From: Lingula anatina
Taxonomy: Eukaryota; Brachiopoda; Lingulata; Lingulida; Lingulidae
Assembly: GCF_001039355.2 (NCBI RefSeq)
Contig: NW_019775596.1
Span: 188,001-230,722, forward strand
Reading direction: 5' to 3'
DNA: 42,722 bases
The translations under genes and the position numbers were made by a program. Shown one piece after another: positions 11,410 to 23,900 of the stretch. How positions within the stretch are numbered: position 1 is the stretch's first letter; every line of letters begins with the position of its first letter. The notes below the pieces were generated by a model. That model was not told the DNA's origin, made no database searches, and saw only the letters and a list, made by a program, of their open reading frames with translations.

Positions 11410-13638
11410 AGTCCCTGAGACCTGGTAACATAGTTTTGTCACAACACATTTGGTTATTGTTGAGTTGCAGATTGCTCTTCTGTACCTGTAAATCTTGAAT
11501 AGTCAATTAGACCACATACCTTTACGATGGTATTTATAAGAAAGGGATATATCTGCTTGATGCACGGCCGAATAGTGAGAAAAAAAATGCTCGGCGGAGG
11601 GGCAACTGTTGAAGGTCCACAATACACGCGGTACATGTAAGCAGGTGATTTGCACCTTATGTCATACTGATCATTGAAGGGCTGACTACAGGAAAAGGAA
11701 AAGGAGACTTTCTGAAGATCTCTAGCTCAACAGATGATTCTAAAAAAGCACTAAAAATCAATCTTTTTTAAAAGGTTTTATGGTTGACCATTTAATACTT
11801 TACAGAATACTATTATAACTGGAGATTTTCTCTTCACTTTTAATACCACTACTTTTTAATATAAATTAATCCCTTTAACTTTGTATTTTATTTGTATTGT
11901 ATTTTATTTGTTAAGTCTGCAAAACACATTTTTATGGATTTTAGACTCTAGATAATATATTGTTATAAAACCCCTCCCTTCCCCACAGTTTATTATATAG
12001 GCCCTATGTATCTTTGCATAAATATTTAGTTACATCTCTTATCCGCTTAGATAGTGCAGAAATGAGAATTGCCATGATAGAGAAGGGAAAGGGGTGGACG
12101 GTTTAGGGGGTGGAGGGGTGCAAACAAGGAAAACCTTATACATTAGAAACACAATTGTATTATTCTAGAGTTTGTGACATTAGTATTGTAAAATTACACG
12201 ATTATTTTAGATGTGTCAGTAAAAGTTATATTCTAAAAACTACTTAGTCTGTATTGCCATTGATCCGTGCCTCGGACTGAACTTAAAGATGCATATTAAG
12301 CGAGCATCTATGCCTTACTATTGCCGCTAAACTGGACCAAATGCCAAATGCCACCATAAATTTTCAAATTGCAAGCGACCCTGATATTGTTGCAGATATC
12401 CCTAGATACATCTATGGGATGGTTTCTTTGTGCAGTTTTAGCCACTGTTATATTTTAACTGCACTAAAGCCCGTTCTTAATTAAAATAGTGCAGTATCAG
12501 ATCAGAATCTCCCACTTTACTACTTCACCCAAATCCTTTTTCATAGTCAACATCAACTTATAATAACACAACCATTACTGACAGAAATGTAGTTTTCCTT
12601 TGTCTTAATCTCAGTGGTTATCCAGTGCTTACAACAATGAACATGCTACAGAGTTAATGTATTCCATTTTTTGTCATAAATAAAAAAGCAGCTTGTCAAA
12701 CAGGACACAGGAAACAAAGAGAAAATTTTATCTATTTTTCATATATTTACTTTTCTATTATGATCAGTCAATAAATAGTCCAGATGAAAGATATTAGTTA
12801 AAAAAAACATTTATATATACACATGTCTAGAAAGATAATAGTTAAATAGTTAATAGATAATATTAATAGATAATAGTTATTGATATTAATAAATATTAAT
12901 AAATAGCTAACAGTTAAAAACATTTATATATAAATTATTGTGAGTGGAAAATTGATTTCTAACCTTAAAAAACTTAATGATTTAAATAAATAACTAAAAT
13001 ACAAAATGATTAAAGAGAATAAATCATTTTGGAAAAGAATACAAGATTATAGAATACAGAATACAATATTATAATAACACTTATGCATTATTAAGTAAAT
13101 GGTATCTAATACAATAATATAATATGGTGAACTTATTACAAAAATGGGATAAACCAATTAAAATACAAAAATTACAAAAATATGTCAAGTGTTCAATATT
13201 ATATTCTTTTCCAAGGAGTCACATATTTTCCCCTGCAGCAGGGTTTAAGTTGATGGTATTTGTCTCCATGCTTCCTGTGTAAGCAGCAAATTTCTGTTCT
13301 TAAATTCTGAAGATGGTGTCCGAGGAAGCCTCACAAAGTCATTCAGATTTATGGACAACAAAATCCTCCTCTGCTCTGGAGATACAAAAACCTAAAACAA
13401 AATATGTACAAGTAAAATTACAAACAAAATCAATAATTACCAATACCAATAATATTATCCACAAAATTAAGTTTTTTTCTATTAAAGAGAGAAATGACCT
13501 TCAAGTGAGGAACTGTAGCTAGGGTCCAATTCACACATTCATTGGGATCATTACTGCTTTATGGCATGATGCATTCACAGCAAGCTTCACTAATTTTGAA
13601 GTGTAAGGGCACATTTTTACCTTGCATGCTGACTGTTA
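11410..13638. other. Convergent intergenic or 3'UTR region
   Basis: It lies between the stop codons of the receptor (+) and reelin (-), so it should hold both 3' UTRs and polyadenylation sites. An AATAAA on the + strand near 12679 is a possible receptor poly(A) signal, though it would imply a 1.27-kb 3' UTR. 12830-12910 is a degenerate tandem of ATTAATAGATAATA-like units. No further gene is recognised. Confidence 0.5.
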
Positions 13639-13732
13639 TTACCCAGGTGACAAGGACCTATGCCGCTGCCTGTGCTGCCACCTATTCCAATGCACCCAAG
13701 CAGCATCTCTTAACATTTCATCTTGGCGAGTC
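13639..13732 (-). CDS. RELN: Reelin terminal exon: basic C-terminal region
   Basis: Joined in phase after EII, it encodes [16 protein letters not shown] then a run rich in Arg and His ending HRSLSPG and TAA at 13641-13639. Position, length (about 30 residues) and basic character match the vertebrate C-terminal region, which ends with an Arg-rich RSL motif. Acceptor TATTTTAG. No good poly(A) signal was found downstream. Confidence 0.82.
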
Positions 13733-16700
13733 CTAAAATAAAAAGGGAAATTTGGGAACTAGCAATCATGAAATACATCAAAAGATAGGTAAAACATACA
13801 CCTTTTATCCCTTCACCAACGTAAAACATCTTGTATGATATTATACAATTATAATGGAAAAAATTAGTATTGGTTGCCACCCCAATCTCTTCTTGATATT
13901 CTGGATCCACTAATGTGTTTACTTAATTCTATAACAATAGAGAGCATCCAACATAGCCCATGTGGCTTTTTTTATTACTTTTTGTGATGAAAAAATAATG
14001 CTTCACCTGCATATCATAAACCCCAACTTCTTGCAAGTTCTTACACTTTTTGTGTTCTCATATTATTTCTCGCACTACTGTTTATCCTCATTTTAAACCA
14101 TCAAGAATATTTTCCATCACGTCTTACATGATTATTTCCACAGAGTCGATGGCCCACTGGTCATGTCCCTTCCCATCATGCAATGGCTGCCACCACCGGA
14201 ACTGCACCCCTAACACTTTAGCATCTGTAGGAATGTCATAGGACACTCTCTTTGGAGAAAGATAGTTCCGTGGGTCGTGGGAAGCCAGTAACATCCAATT
14301 TAGCCCCTAATGATAAGAAGCAACAAGTGATATGTTCATCTAAACTGTATTTGCTAATATAAACCGAGATAAGTTAGGTTTTCTTTTCTTCCTTTCTTTT
14401 ATGACAACTTTAAAATTAACTGTTAATGATTAGTAGCTACGCATGGCAGTATTATATCTGTCAGTAGTCACAATGATCTTAAATATCATAGTTGGCGATA
14501 TATTTTAATATTATAATTTTACTTTTTCATCCCTATTATAAAAGTGTCAAGCTTACCAGTAACAGATTGTACAGACAATGCAAATCATAATTACGGTAAT
14601 ATGCCAAACAATTCAACCAAGATTAATTAATTAATTTCATGGAAATGTCAGTTTGGTCGAATTGATGAAAATACAGCAATGGAAACCTTTGATATCGTCG
14701 GATTGTTAGGGGCATCTGCCGAAACGTCCATCTTTCTGGAAGAATTGCATTTTACCGGAAGTGTTACGCAAGATAAGCCGCAATTTTCGCCTAACACGTG
14801 TTTCAGGCATGTTTTATCCTCCTTTTGAAATCTTATTTTGCTGTGTACAATATGTGCTAACATTACTTAACATATTAACATATTATATTTATCAAAAACA
14901 CAATCTGCCAGCAATCTACAATTAAACAGTGCTATTACTATCAACCTTTTCTATTTCATTATCAAGACCTTAGACCCATTATAATGGGTCACTGTAAATT
15001 AATAAGATGAAATACTTACACTTGTACATATATCAACACTGTTGTAATAACTATGGCACAAGTTTTTACCTATTCCATTTATTATGTATTGGAAGCACAA
15101 ATTTACTTAAACAAATATTTTAATTTTTAACAATTCAAACCCATTAGTCAGGGTTCCTTCATATCATTATTACATAAAGAATGCCTCATGTTTCTCTCTG
15201 TTTTCTGACTTCTCCCTGTCTTGCCCATGTTCACTATACCTTGTTCTTTGAATATTGAAGTATTACAGACTTTTCTCCAATGTTGCCCTTATTCACTTTT
15301 ATGTTACATGTATCTGTCTGTTTTTGACTTCCAATTTGTAGAACAAACATGATCTTGCTACAACAGAAAATAAATTTACAAAATCAATTATTTAATTTGT
15401 AAATCAACAGATAATTATGAATAATAATTTTTAAATATTTACATGAATAAAAAGGGGTGTAAGAAAAAAGTAAAGGGATAGGAAGAAAGGGCCATTACAA
15501 TTCAACAGATAAATACTTTGGTTTTAAATTCTGACTTTGTTAATTCAAATGTAAATTATGCTGAATGCTATTTTATCTTTCACTAAATGAAAAAAGGAAA
15601 AACAGCAGACTGATAACTGACACTTTGGGACCAGTAAATTTGTTACAGTTATGCAAAAATTCAAAAAGGGAATGATCAAGCACTACTTTTAAAATTACTT
15701 ATAGCAAAAAAAAAAAATAAAATAAAATCCATAAGACAAAGAAGGCAAACTTCAAGACAAACAATTATTTGGGTGAGAAGGGGAAAGTCATGTGGAATCT
15801 GCTGTGAAAATTTTGCATTTCAGCAATTGGGTGGATGAACACATGCTCTCTAATTGTAGGTCAATGGTTTACCTAGCCTTAGTCGTGTCCATCTCTGCAG
15901 TGATAGCTTGCCTCAGCCCACATCCATTGAAATACAAGTTACTGCCATGCCCCAGGGGATGGAGAGGGCCACACCCATATCCCACACCCCCTCCATCCAC
16001 TTGTGGCCAGTACCCACGTTTAATGCTCTCATCGAAATTATCTGACATGTGACTTAAGAGAAGGCTTCTGCTTGGCTGGCAGACACGGCCTGAAATTGCA
16101 TGTGACACTATCAATAATGGGCTAGTGCTCTTAATCTTATATTTTTACCAGTATGAAACTTTAAAATATTAAATAAAAAATAATGTAATTTTCATCCACA
16201 TTTTAAGAATGCTGTACTTTAAAAAAGACATCTACAGTATAGATATTTGAGAGCAGTCAATGAAGATTTTCCCACACTGGCCAGTATCAAATGTATGCTC
16301 AGCTCCCTTAGCAAAATATCAGGCCTGCTGTAAATATGCAGCAAATTTGCCGCAAACTGCAATTCCTCCTTGCAAATATGCTGCAAATTAGCAGCAATAA
16401 AATTTTTCTTGGTAACTTCTGCAGACATGTTGCCACAAACTAAGTTGGCAGGAATATTGCTGCAATATCATATTCCTGCAAATGTTTCATTTTGCTAAGG
16501 GAGTGGAATTTTGTACTGAACATTATTATTTCAGAAAAATAAATCTGGAAAGACATGTTGAAAAACAGTTCCCTATCCCAATACAGGGTGCCCCCTGAGT
16601 GAACACCTACCAAAATTCCCATCATCACACTGACAAGTTTTGTTGAAACAGAATCCACGTCCTCCACACATTTCTGGACATTTCTCCCCAATGTATACAT

Positions 16701-19700
16701 CATCTAAAGCCCAGGCAACCGCTGAAGTGTTAGTATTGGTTTGGACCCAACGAAAACGAGTTGAGCTAAAAAAAATATGATCATCTTATTAAACATTCTT
16801 GCATACTAAAAAAAAAAAAAAAAAATTATAATAATAATAATAAATAAAAGTAAAATGGGGAAATGGGGAAACTAAAAATTTTCTATAAAAAAAAAAATGC
16901 AAGTGAACTTCAAATTGTTATGAGAAAAGCACTGTACATTTTTGTTTGACAATTTCTAAAAACCTAAAAACCTTAACCAGAACAATTTGTGGAATTTAAT
17001 ATAATGCACACAAAATAATAATAATTATAATCTTTAATTGTCTTTGTATTCTGTAAAAGTGAATTGTAAAAGTAAATGTAAAAGAAAAATCAATTGAACA
17101 AGATCAACTGAAAAAAGGGAAAATATGGTTAAAAAAACAAGCCCATAATTGTTTAAAAAAATAATGAACTACACTTAACAAAATTCATTACATGCCACAT
17201 ACTAATACATGATTTTTACCTTGAGAACACTTTCTTGGGCAAGTCCAAAGTCACTCGTTTCCATGTTAAAAATTCATTTGCTGTGTAAATACTTCCAGTG
17301 GAGTAGGAGTAAGGGCTACATTCAGAACTAGAGATGTGTCCTGGCAGGCACACAGGCTGGACTAGGTTCCAATTATTGGAGCGTGGATCTTTGTTATATT
17401 CTAATCTGATTGACTGATGATTATTGCAGCTGTGGCGAAGCTGATCACAACCAACTGCGATCTATATGCAAGAGTCATTGGAAAAAATTTAATATATTTC
17501 ACTTAAGACAAATATATTTGATTTTGCTAATCCTGAACAGCAATAAAACTCAAAAACAAAACCTTATAAAAGAGACAAAACTGAATTCTTAAATCAGACA
17601 TCACAGCTATTTTCTGTAACATTTTAATAACAACACAAGAAAACATCAACAGGGATATACACCATAAGATTAATGATTTTTGATTGTTTCTGCTTTTCTA
17701 AAAAATTGCCTGCTAGGTAACCATCATTGCTCTAAACAAAATTATTGAAAAAAAAACAGCCCTAACGGAGAGAAAAATTCTTAACTACAACAGTCTTATC
17801 TGATAACTGGTTAATATTTAGAATATAACTCTTGTCCCTCACCTTACTGCTATTGTAACTGCAAATAAAGAATACGGGCCTCAGAGTCAACCTCTAAGTT
17901 AAAGCTTTTCCTCCCTCTCAGAGAACAAAAAAAAAAAAAAAAAAAAAAAAAACGATAAATAAGTGATTCGCGTTTTGAGAAATATAGGCCAATGCTGGCA
18001 GAGAATTATTACTGTTTTCACAAGCACAGCTGTACCTGAAACTGTAGCATATAGTTCTCCTGAACGATCAACTGGCCAGTAGTAATATGTCGCTCTCCAA
18101 CACCCTCACTCCAGGTCATAGCCAAGTCAGATTTCCCGCAAAATTTATCTTGAACTTCGCCATTAAGGGAAAACTCCCAGCTCAAGTCTGTAGAATTGCC
18201 AAACTCATCCCACAATTCACTTGGATTGATAGCAAAGCCCCCTATTAATATGTTGTCCAATGACCATACAGCTGCTGGCTTGGTTGGCATAGAGATTGGT
18301 TGCCACCACCTTATTTGGGTAGCTGCTGTGGCAGCTCTCCCAGGGAGAGGTATATAGACTCTTTGCATGGATGTGAAACTACTGTGGTCCAAAACTTGAA
18401 GGGTGTGCCAAGTTGTTCCTGAAAATAAATATAATAATTAGATTAATGTTTTAAAATGTGAAAAACGATGACATGAAAAATATACCATAAATAAAAGTTT
18501 GATAAATTATATAGAAATGTAGAAAAAAAAATCAACAATAAAGGTGATAACTATTTAGTAAGACTGAAGAGTGAGAACCATATTCACCCCCATTGGAAGA
18601 ATATTGTAAGATTACGCTGTCTGTTCTGGATTGTGGGCGACCACATCCGTCCTCTTGTCCCTCACCACCTATCTGCAGCAGAAACTGGATGAAACTGAAA
18701 AAAAATATGATAAACTGAATAAAAATCCAATTCAATTATATTCAAATACCAACACCTCCATGTACATGACTATGAAAAAAGAGAAAGAATGAATGACAAA
18801 ACACCTACAAAATAGAGTGCACACATAAAACAATAAACAATCAATGAGTTACTGAATCAATTATAATAAAACAAACCACAAAAAGTGAACATCAAACTCC
18901 ATGAATAACCAAATAATTCAATTATAATTGGATAATAATGAGTTCTAAGCTCTAAAACTACAGAGACAACAAAAAGATTGAAGAATTAACCTGTTAAGAG
19001 GTTAGATGTTATATTTGGGGAAATATAGGGTTAAAATAACTGATAATAAACGGAAAATTATCAAAAATAAAGAAAAAAAAAAGCTATGACTGACCGTGCA
19101 TTTCTAGTGTCCAAATCAACAGTGACCACCTGTCTCTGTCCTTTCCCTCTCAGCACCAGTGCTGGGCCGTCCAGTACAGGAGGACAGCCCTGACCAATAG
19201 TCCCCCCTTGAACAAGGCTCCAGGAGTCCAGACCAAGATCGCTGCCACTAAATCTTTCCTTTAGGTATGTCTTAAGTTAGAAAAGCATGGAGAAAATGAA
19301 AATTCTTGAACCAGCAGGTATGACCAGTTTATCCTTTTAACCTGTTCTCAAAACTTTTGGCAAAATAAAGACAATGAATATTCAATTTTTATGGAATTCA
19401 TATGGAATCAATGATAGGATAAATAACAAAATATGGCTACGGTATTTCTGTTGACATGTATTTATGGTACAATATATATAACAGATATAATACCTAAAGA
19501 GATGGTTCCCCCCTTTATAACATATCATATCAGTGATACATTATGATTAATAATGTATAACTTGAAAAATAATTTTAATTGGTTTAAATTAAACAGATAT
19601 AATATAGTCTCACCGGCCTCTTAGAAACTACTCTGCAGTCTTTCCCCCCATAGCCTTGGAAGCAGTTACATCTTGGATAGTCACACCAACCACGCCCTCT

Positions 19701-20951
19701 ACAGTTGCCAGGACATGCGGGTCCTATGTAAACATTATCAACAGCCCAAACTTGGCTTTGAGACACATCTGAGGAAAAATGCTGTAACCACCGAAATCTT
19801 GTTGACCTGTTGAAATAATAAAAGTTCCAACGATAACACCTGGAATAAGTTTTTCATAGCACTTAAAACTAAAAAAAAATGAATTAAATATTAAATATGC
19901 ATAACTGAAATGAAAAAATGATCAACCAGTGATATGAGATCTTAAGGCAAGCATAATTCTTAACAAAACAATGGAAACCATTGGAGTGAAGTTGCAAAAA
20001 AAATATAATCTATGGTGCCATTCTTTTGTTGACAAAACCTACCAAATTATTGGTCACTTTTATAAAACAATAATTAAGTGATTCATTTGTGGTGTAAAGT
20101 CTGTTCTTCTAAAAACTAAGTAAAATATTAGATTGAAAGCTAGTTAATTAAAACCTAAGTTGTATTTTACATATAAGAAAACTGAATTCCATTCAAGGTT
20201 TTAGACCAAAATGAAATTGACCGACACCATTTTAATTAAAACTGACAGCTTCATGAAGTATAATGACAGGCCCATATGCAATATACCTAGATATCACCTC
20301 TCCCTTCAATGAGAAGGTCATTTTTCGCCATTCCAAATTATTGTAGAAACTGCTCTCCATGTTCTCCACATCGGTGCATCGTGGGTCAGAGGGAGCACAC
20401 TCTGCCACCAGGGGGTGCCACGTGACACCAAAATCAACAGAAAACTGCAGCAGCACTGGTAAAATATATGTATCCCATGTTGCATTGCAACCAACACTGA
20501 TGCTGAACTGCAGTATATGACCTTTCTCGATATTCATATCGACTGTAGTTAGGGTAACAGTTTCCATGCCAACTGGAGAGGAAATGGCACTTTGTGATAA
20601 CTCTCCACAAAAATTACCCATCTCCATATTGTCATTATTAAGCCAAAGTTTGTGGGTAAATCCAGAATTAAAATTTTCCTTCAGAGAGCCAGGTGCAGGA
20701 TCTGTTCCCCCGATAACAATATTGTCTACAGCCCAGTCAGCAGTGTTCTCTCCACTGTGTTTGGGCTGCCACCAGCGGATTCTTGTGCCAAGTCTTCTGG
20801 CGCCTTCTGGGAGCATTAGGCTTACAAATCTGAAATGATACCATGGAGATTCATACTGTGTTTCAGGGAACTGAAGAATGACTCTCCTTTGTAAAAAGTA
20901 AGTGTGTGTGTGTGTATGCATGTGTGTGCACACATATGTGCATATGAATGC

Positions 20952-20997
<46 letters not shown>

Positions 20998-23900
20998 ACT
21001 TTTGTGCTGATTATAGTTTCTAACAGACTGAAACCTGCAGAACTAAGATTGTGATACATGCTTTCAAGCATCCAATTTAACAATGCCATTATATTATGAA
21101 CTATTACTTGATGACTTCCAGATCTAATGCCCAAGGATGGCAAAGACATTCCTTTTTTTCCCAGGTTACTCACCAATGTCACAATTATTAAAAAAAAAAC
21201 AAACTGGTAATGCACGTAAATCATCTGATTCAACAAATGTTCTTATTTCATGTAAAACATTATCAATAAATAAATAAATAATATTAGTTCTACCCACTCT
21301 GGTTTTTTATACTGATCATAATACAGCTCTGTGATAGTAGTCCAAATGATGCCTCCATTTGTAGAATAATCCACTATAACCCCTTCATCCCTGTGCTCTG
21401 GTGTTGCTAAGCAACCAAACACAAAATGGAACTGGATGTAGACAGCTTCAGAAAGATCCAAGTCAGTGGAAGTCAACTGTCTTGTACAGCCCTGAAACAA
21501 ATTCATTATTTGTCAAAATCTTATAAATGAGCTACAAAAACTATACAATATTTGCATATTTCAATTGCAAAACTGAAGCCAACCTGCATAATAAGAAAAT
21601 ATGTGTAGGATTTCTGCTAGGTTTTGAACTTGAGATTAGATTTGTAAGTAACTATCAATGTTAGAAATGGGAATTATCGGTCACAAAAGTGCATCTTACA
21701 TAGCTGTCCTTGAAGTTGCAAATTTTAAAACAAAATTCCCTATTAAAATATTTTAATTTACATAACTTACATGTCCTATGAGAGCCCCAATCAGTATACC
21801 CTGTTTGCCCCTCTCCCCAAAAGCACAGGCATATTCATAACTCACCCCTATAAAGTGGAGTACTTTCCCTGCCGTGTTCACCCTGCAGCTTGTAGATATG
21901 AACCCCCCTGACACCCTGCTCCACTGGCCCTGCTCCCAGTCCTGGTCAAACATGTCCTCTTTGAGCCACTTGGGCAGCTGGCCAATTGGCTGTTCACAAA
22001 ACTGACCCCTCCAGCCATTGTCACAGCTATAATGGAACATTACATACATACATATACATACATACATACATACATACATACATACTAGATATATATATGT
22101 CTGTAATGTTCCATTATAGCTGTGACAATGAGGATATATATATATATATATGGTTAGCAATATATATATATACCGTGTAGCTATTTAGTCCCCGGTCACT
22201 TTAATAGCACACGCACGTCGAACGTGCGTGTGCCCCCGACAGTGTTAATGATAGGGGGATTACGATAGACAGCGCAAGTCGCTCACAGCGGGAGTCACTA
22301 TCGCCGCTGTTAGGCCGGTAATTAAGTCTTTAACTTGACTAAACATGTTTTGCTTTGTAACTTGTGTCCTTCAGTCTTGCTGTTGCGGAAGCGCCGGCGG
22401 GACATATCTCCACCTTGCCGATATTTATCCCGACTCGCGACTTGAAAAGTATTATTGGTTTTGATTTTATCAAAGTCTTATTGTATCAGAAAACCTGCAT
22501 ATTTTCATACGTTAAGAGAATTATAGAAACTGTAGAAAAAGCTACTCGTACATCAGGGATAGAAAACAAGACCTTGCAGCACTATAATATATTATTCATC
22601 ACCAGAAGTTCCTGTTTTACTTTTTTCTCCCAAATTACAAAGTCTGATGACAACTGAAAGGTTTTAGCCATACCTCAGGGCAGTGAGAGATAGTCTGGAT
22701 TTGATTAAAAGTAATAAAAATATATTTTGAAGAATTTCCTAGCCTTCGGCAATTTCCGCAAAGCTTCGGCATGCCCGGCAATACAGATATCTCGATATCG
22801 GTGAAAGTATAATAGAATTGGTGGAATAACGGTTAACGTCGTTGCAAACGTTGTAACCTGCCCGACGGGAGTTCGTACCCCAAAGGTACTTTTGAAATTT
22901 TGAAATTGTCATTATTATTGATATCTTTTAATATAAAAACAGTTTTGGCTAATTGTTTTTGCAACGAAAAGCAGAGTAAGCAGGTTTGTTGTAATTGTTA
23001 AAGTTATCATGACTGGGGACATAAATTAGTATGCTAATCGCTTATCATGGTATAATGATTGATACGATGGGTATCAGATAGTTTTCATTTGATATAAACG
23101 ACGAAAGAGCGGCCTTCCAAAGATCTTTGCTGAATGTTTATAACGTAGGTACTATTATGCGCATAAATATTGATACATGACGCAAACGACATTTACTAAT
23201 TTCGGTAATATCAATTTTAATTAAAATTAAAATCAAATTTAAATGAAATTAAAATTAAAATTTGTCTAAACGTGCATATTACCATATACCTTGTTAAAGG
23301 GTTCTCAACACTTTACATCCTAATACAGCTTGTCAATTTTCATGTTTGTTAGTCATGTTTTGATTTGAGAAAATTGAGAGAAGACCGACCCTCTACTAGG
23401 ACCGCAAATTATATATGAGTATTTTTCTTCAGTGCAAGAGACTGCGTAATGAAAAATCAATCTGCAACTCTGGTATAGGGTGGCCTTATGTGTGCAATAA
23501 TATACAAGTAGGGGCAGGGGTACAATTTGATAGTACAATAAGTCATTTATACATCTATTGATCTCATCGTCGGGTCATTGTTTACAATAGCGCTTTGTCG
23601 CTGTNTAATAATAATAATAATCCAAACGAGCTAGTTTTTTAATTTGAGCTGTATGACAATCCTAAAAACGCTCTTGAAAGTTACAAAATAATAAGTCACA
23701 TGGTTTTCCTTTCATATCTTTGTGGTGGCAGTGCACAAAATAGTTTTTGATGATATTACATAAAAACTAACAGTATAACCATTAAAAAATATCTATTCAT
23801 AATGAGGACGTTCACGTAATACCACACCGCTTCTTACCTGTGGGAGTTTTAAGTCCAGCATTGAAAAAGCCAATATGTGAAAAATAAAAATTTTGCAAAA

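Larger units (their letters stand above)
14307..21297 (-). other. Reelin introns between repeat 6 B and repeat 8 B exons
   Basis: The spaces between the exons listed here are AT-rich introns of 0.2-0.9 kb. Apart from the 201-bp TIR element, the GT microsatellite and poly(A) runs (16809-16825, 17928-17952), the one oddity is a GC-richer patch at 14648-14827. No other gene is seen. Confidence 0.6.
22180..23032. mobile_element. Possible non-autonomous DNA element with imperfect terminal repeats
   Basis: The left end TTTAGTCCCCGGTCA and the right end TGACTGGGGACATAAA are inverted repeats with about two differences. The enclosed 850 bp is GC-richer than its surroundings at the left and holds a hairpin and a tRNA-like segment. 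No transposase frame and no clear target duplication. Confidence 0.35.

Noticed and set aside
13300-13372. Candidate last reelin exon on the - strand after CTCCAG
   Set aside because: It would encode a short acidic tail unlike the known C-terminal region, and lies past the better terminal exon at 13639-13732.
14124-14306. Ending reelin at the TAA at 14124 as the normal stop
   Set aside because: A GTAAGA donor overlaps it, and a phase-matched exon downstream encodes a basic tail like that of vertebrate reelin. I keep the stop only as an intron-retention variant.
20839-21236. - strand frame with a poly(Thr-His) stretch upstream of the 543-nt exon
   Set aside because: It is the translated GT microsatellite in the intron. 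The exon proper begins at the ATTTCAG acceptor at 20830.
21753-22160. - strand frame extending the EGF 6 exon upstream through repeated Tyr/Met/Cys residues
   Set aside because: That extension is translation of the CATA repeat and palindrome. The reelin match starts at CDNGW, just after the TATAG acceptor.
22815-22892. Functional tRNA gene
   Set aside because: The A and B box resemblance is imperfect and stems do not pair well; a SINE head is the more likely reading.
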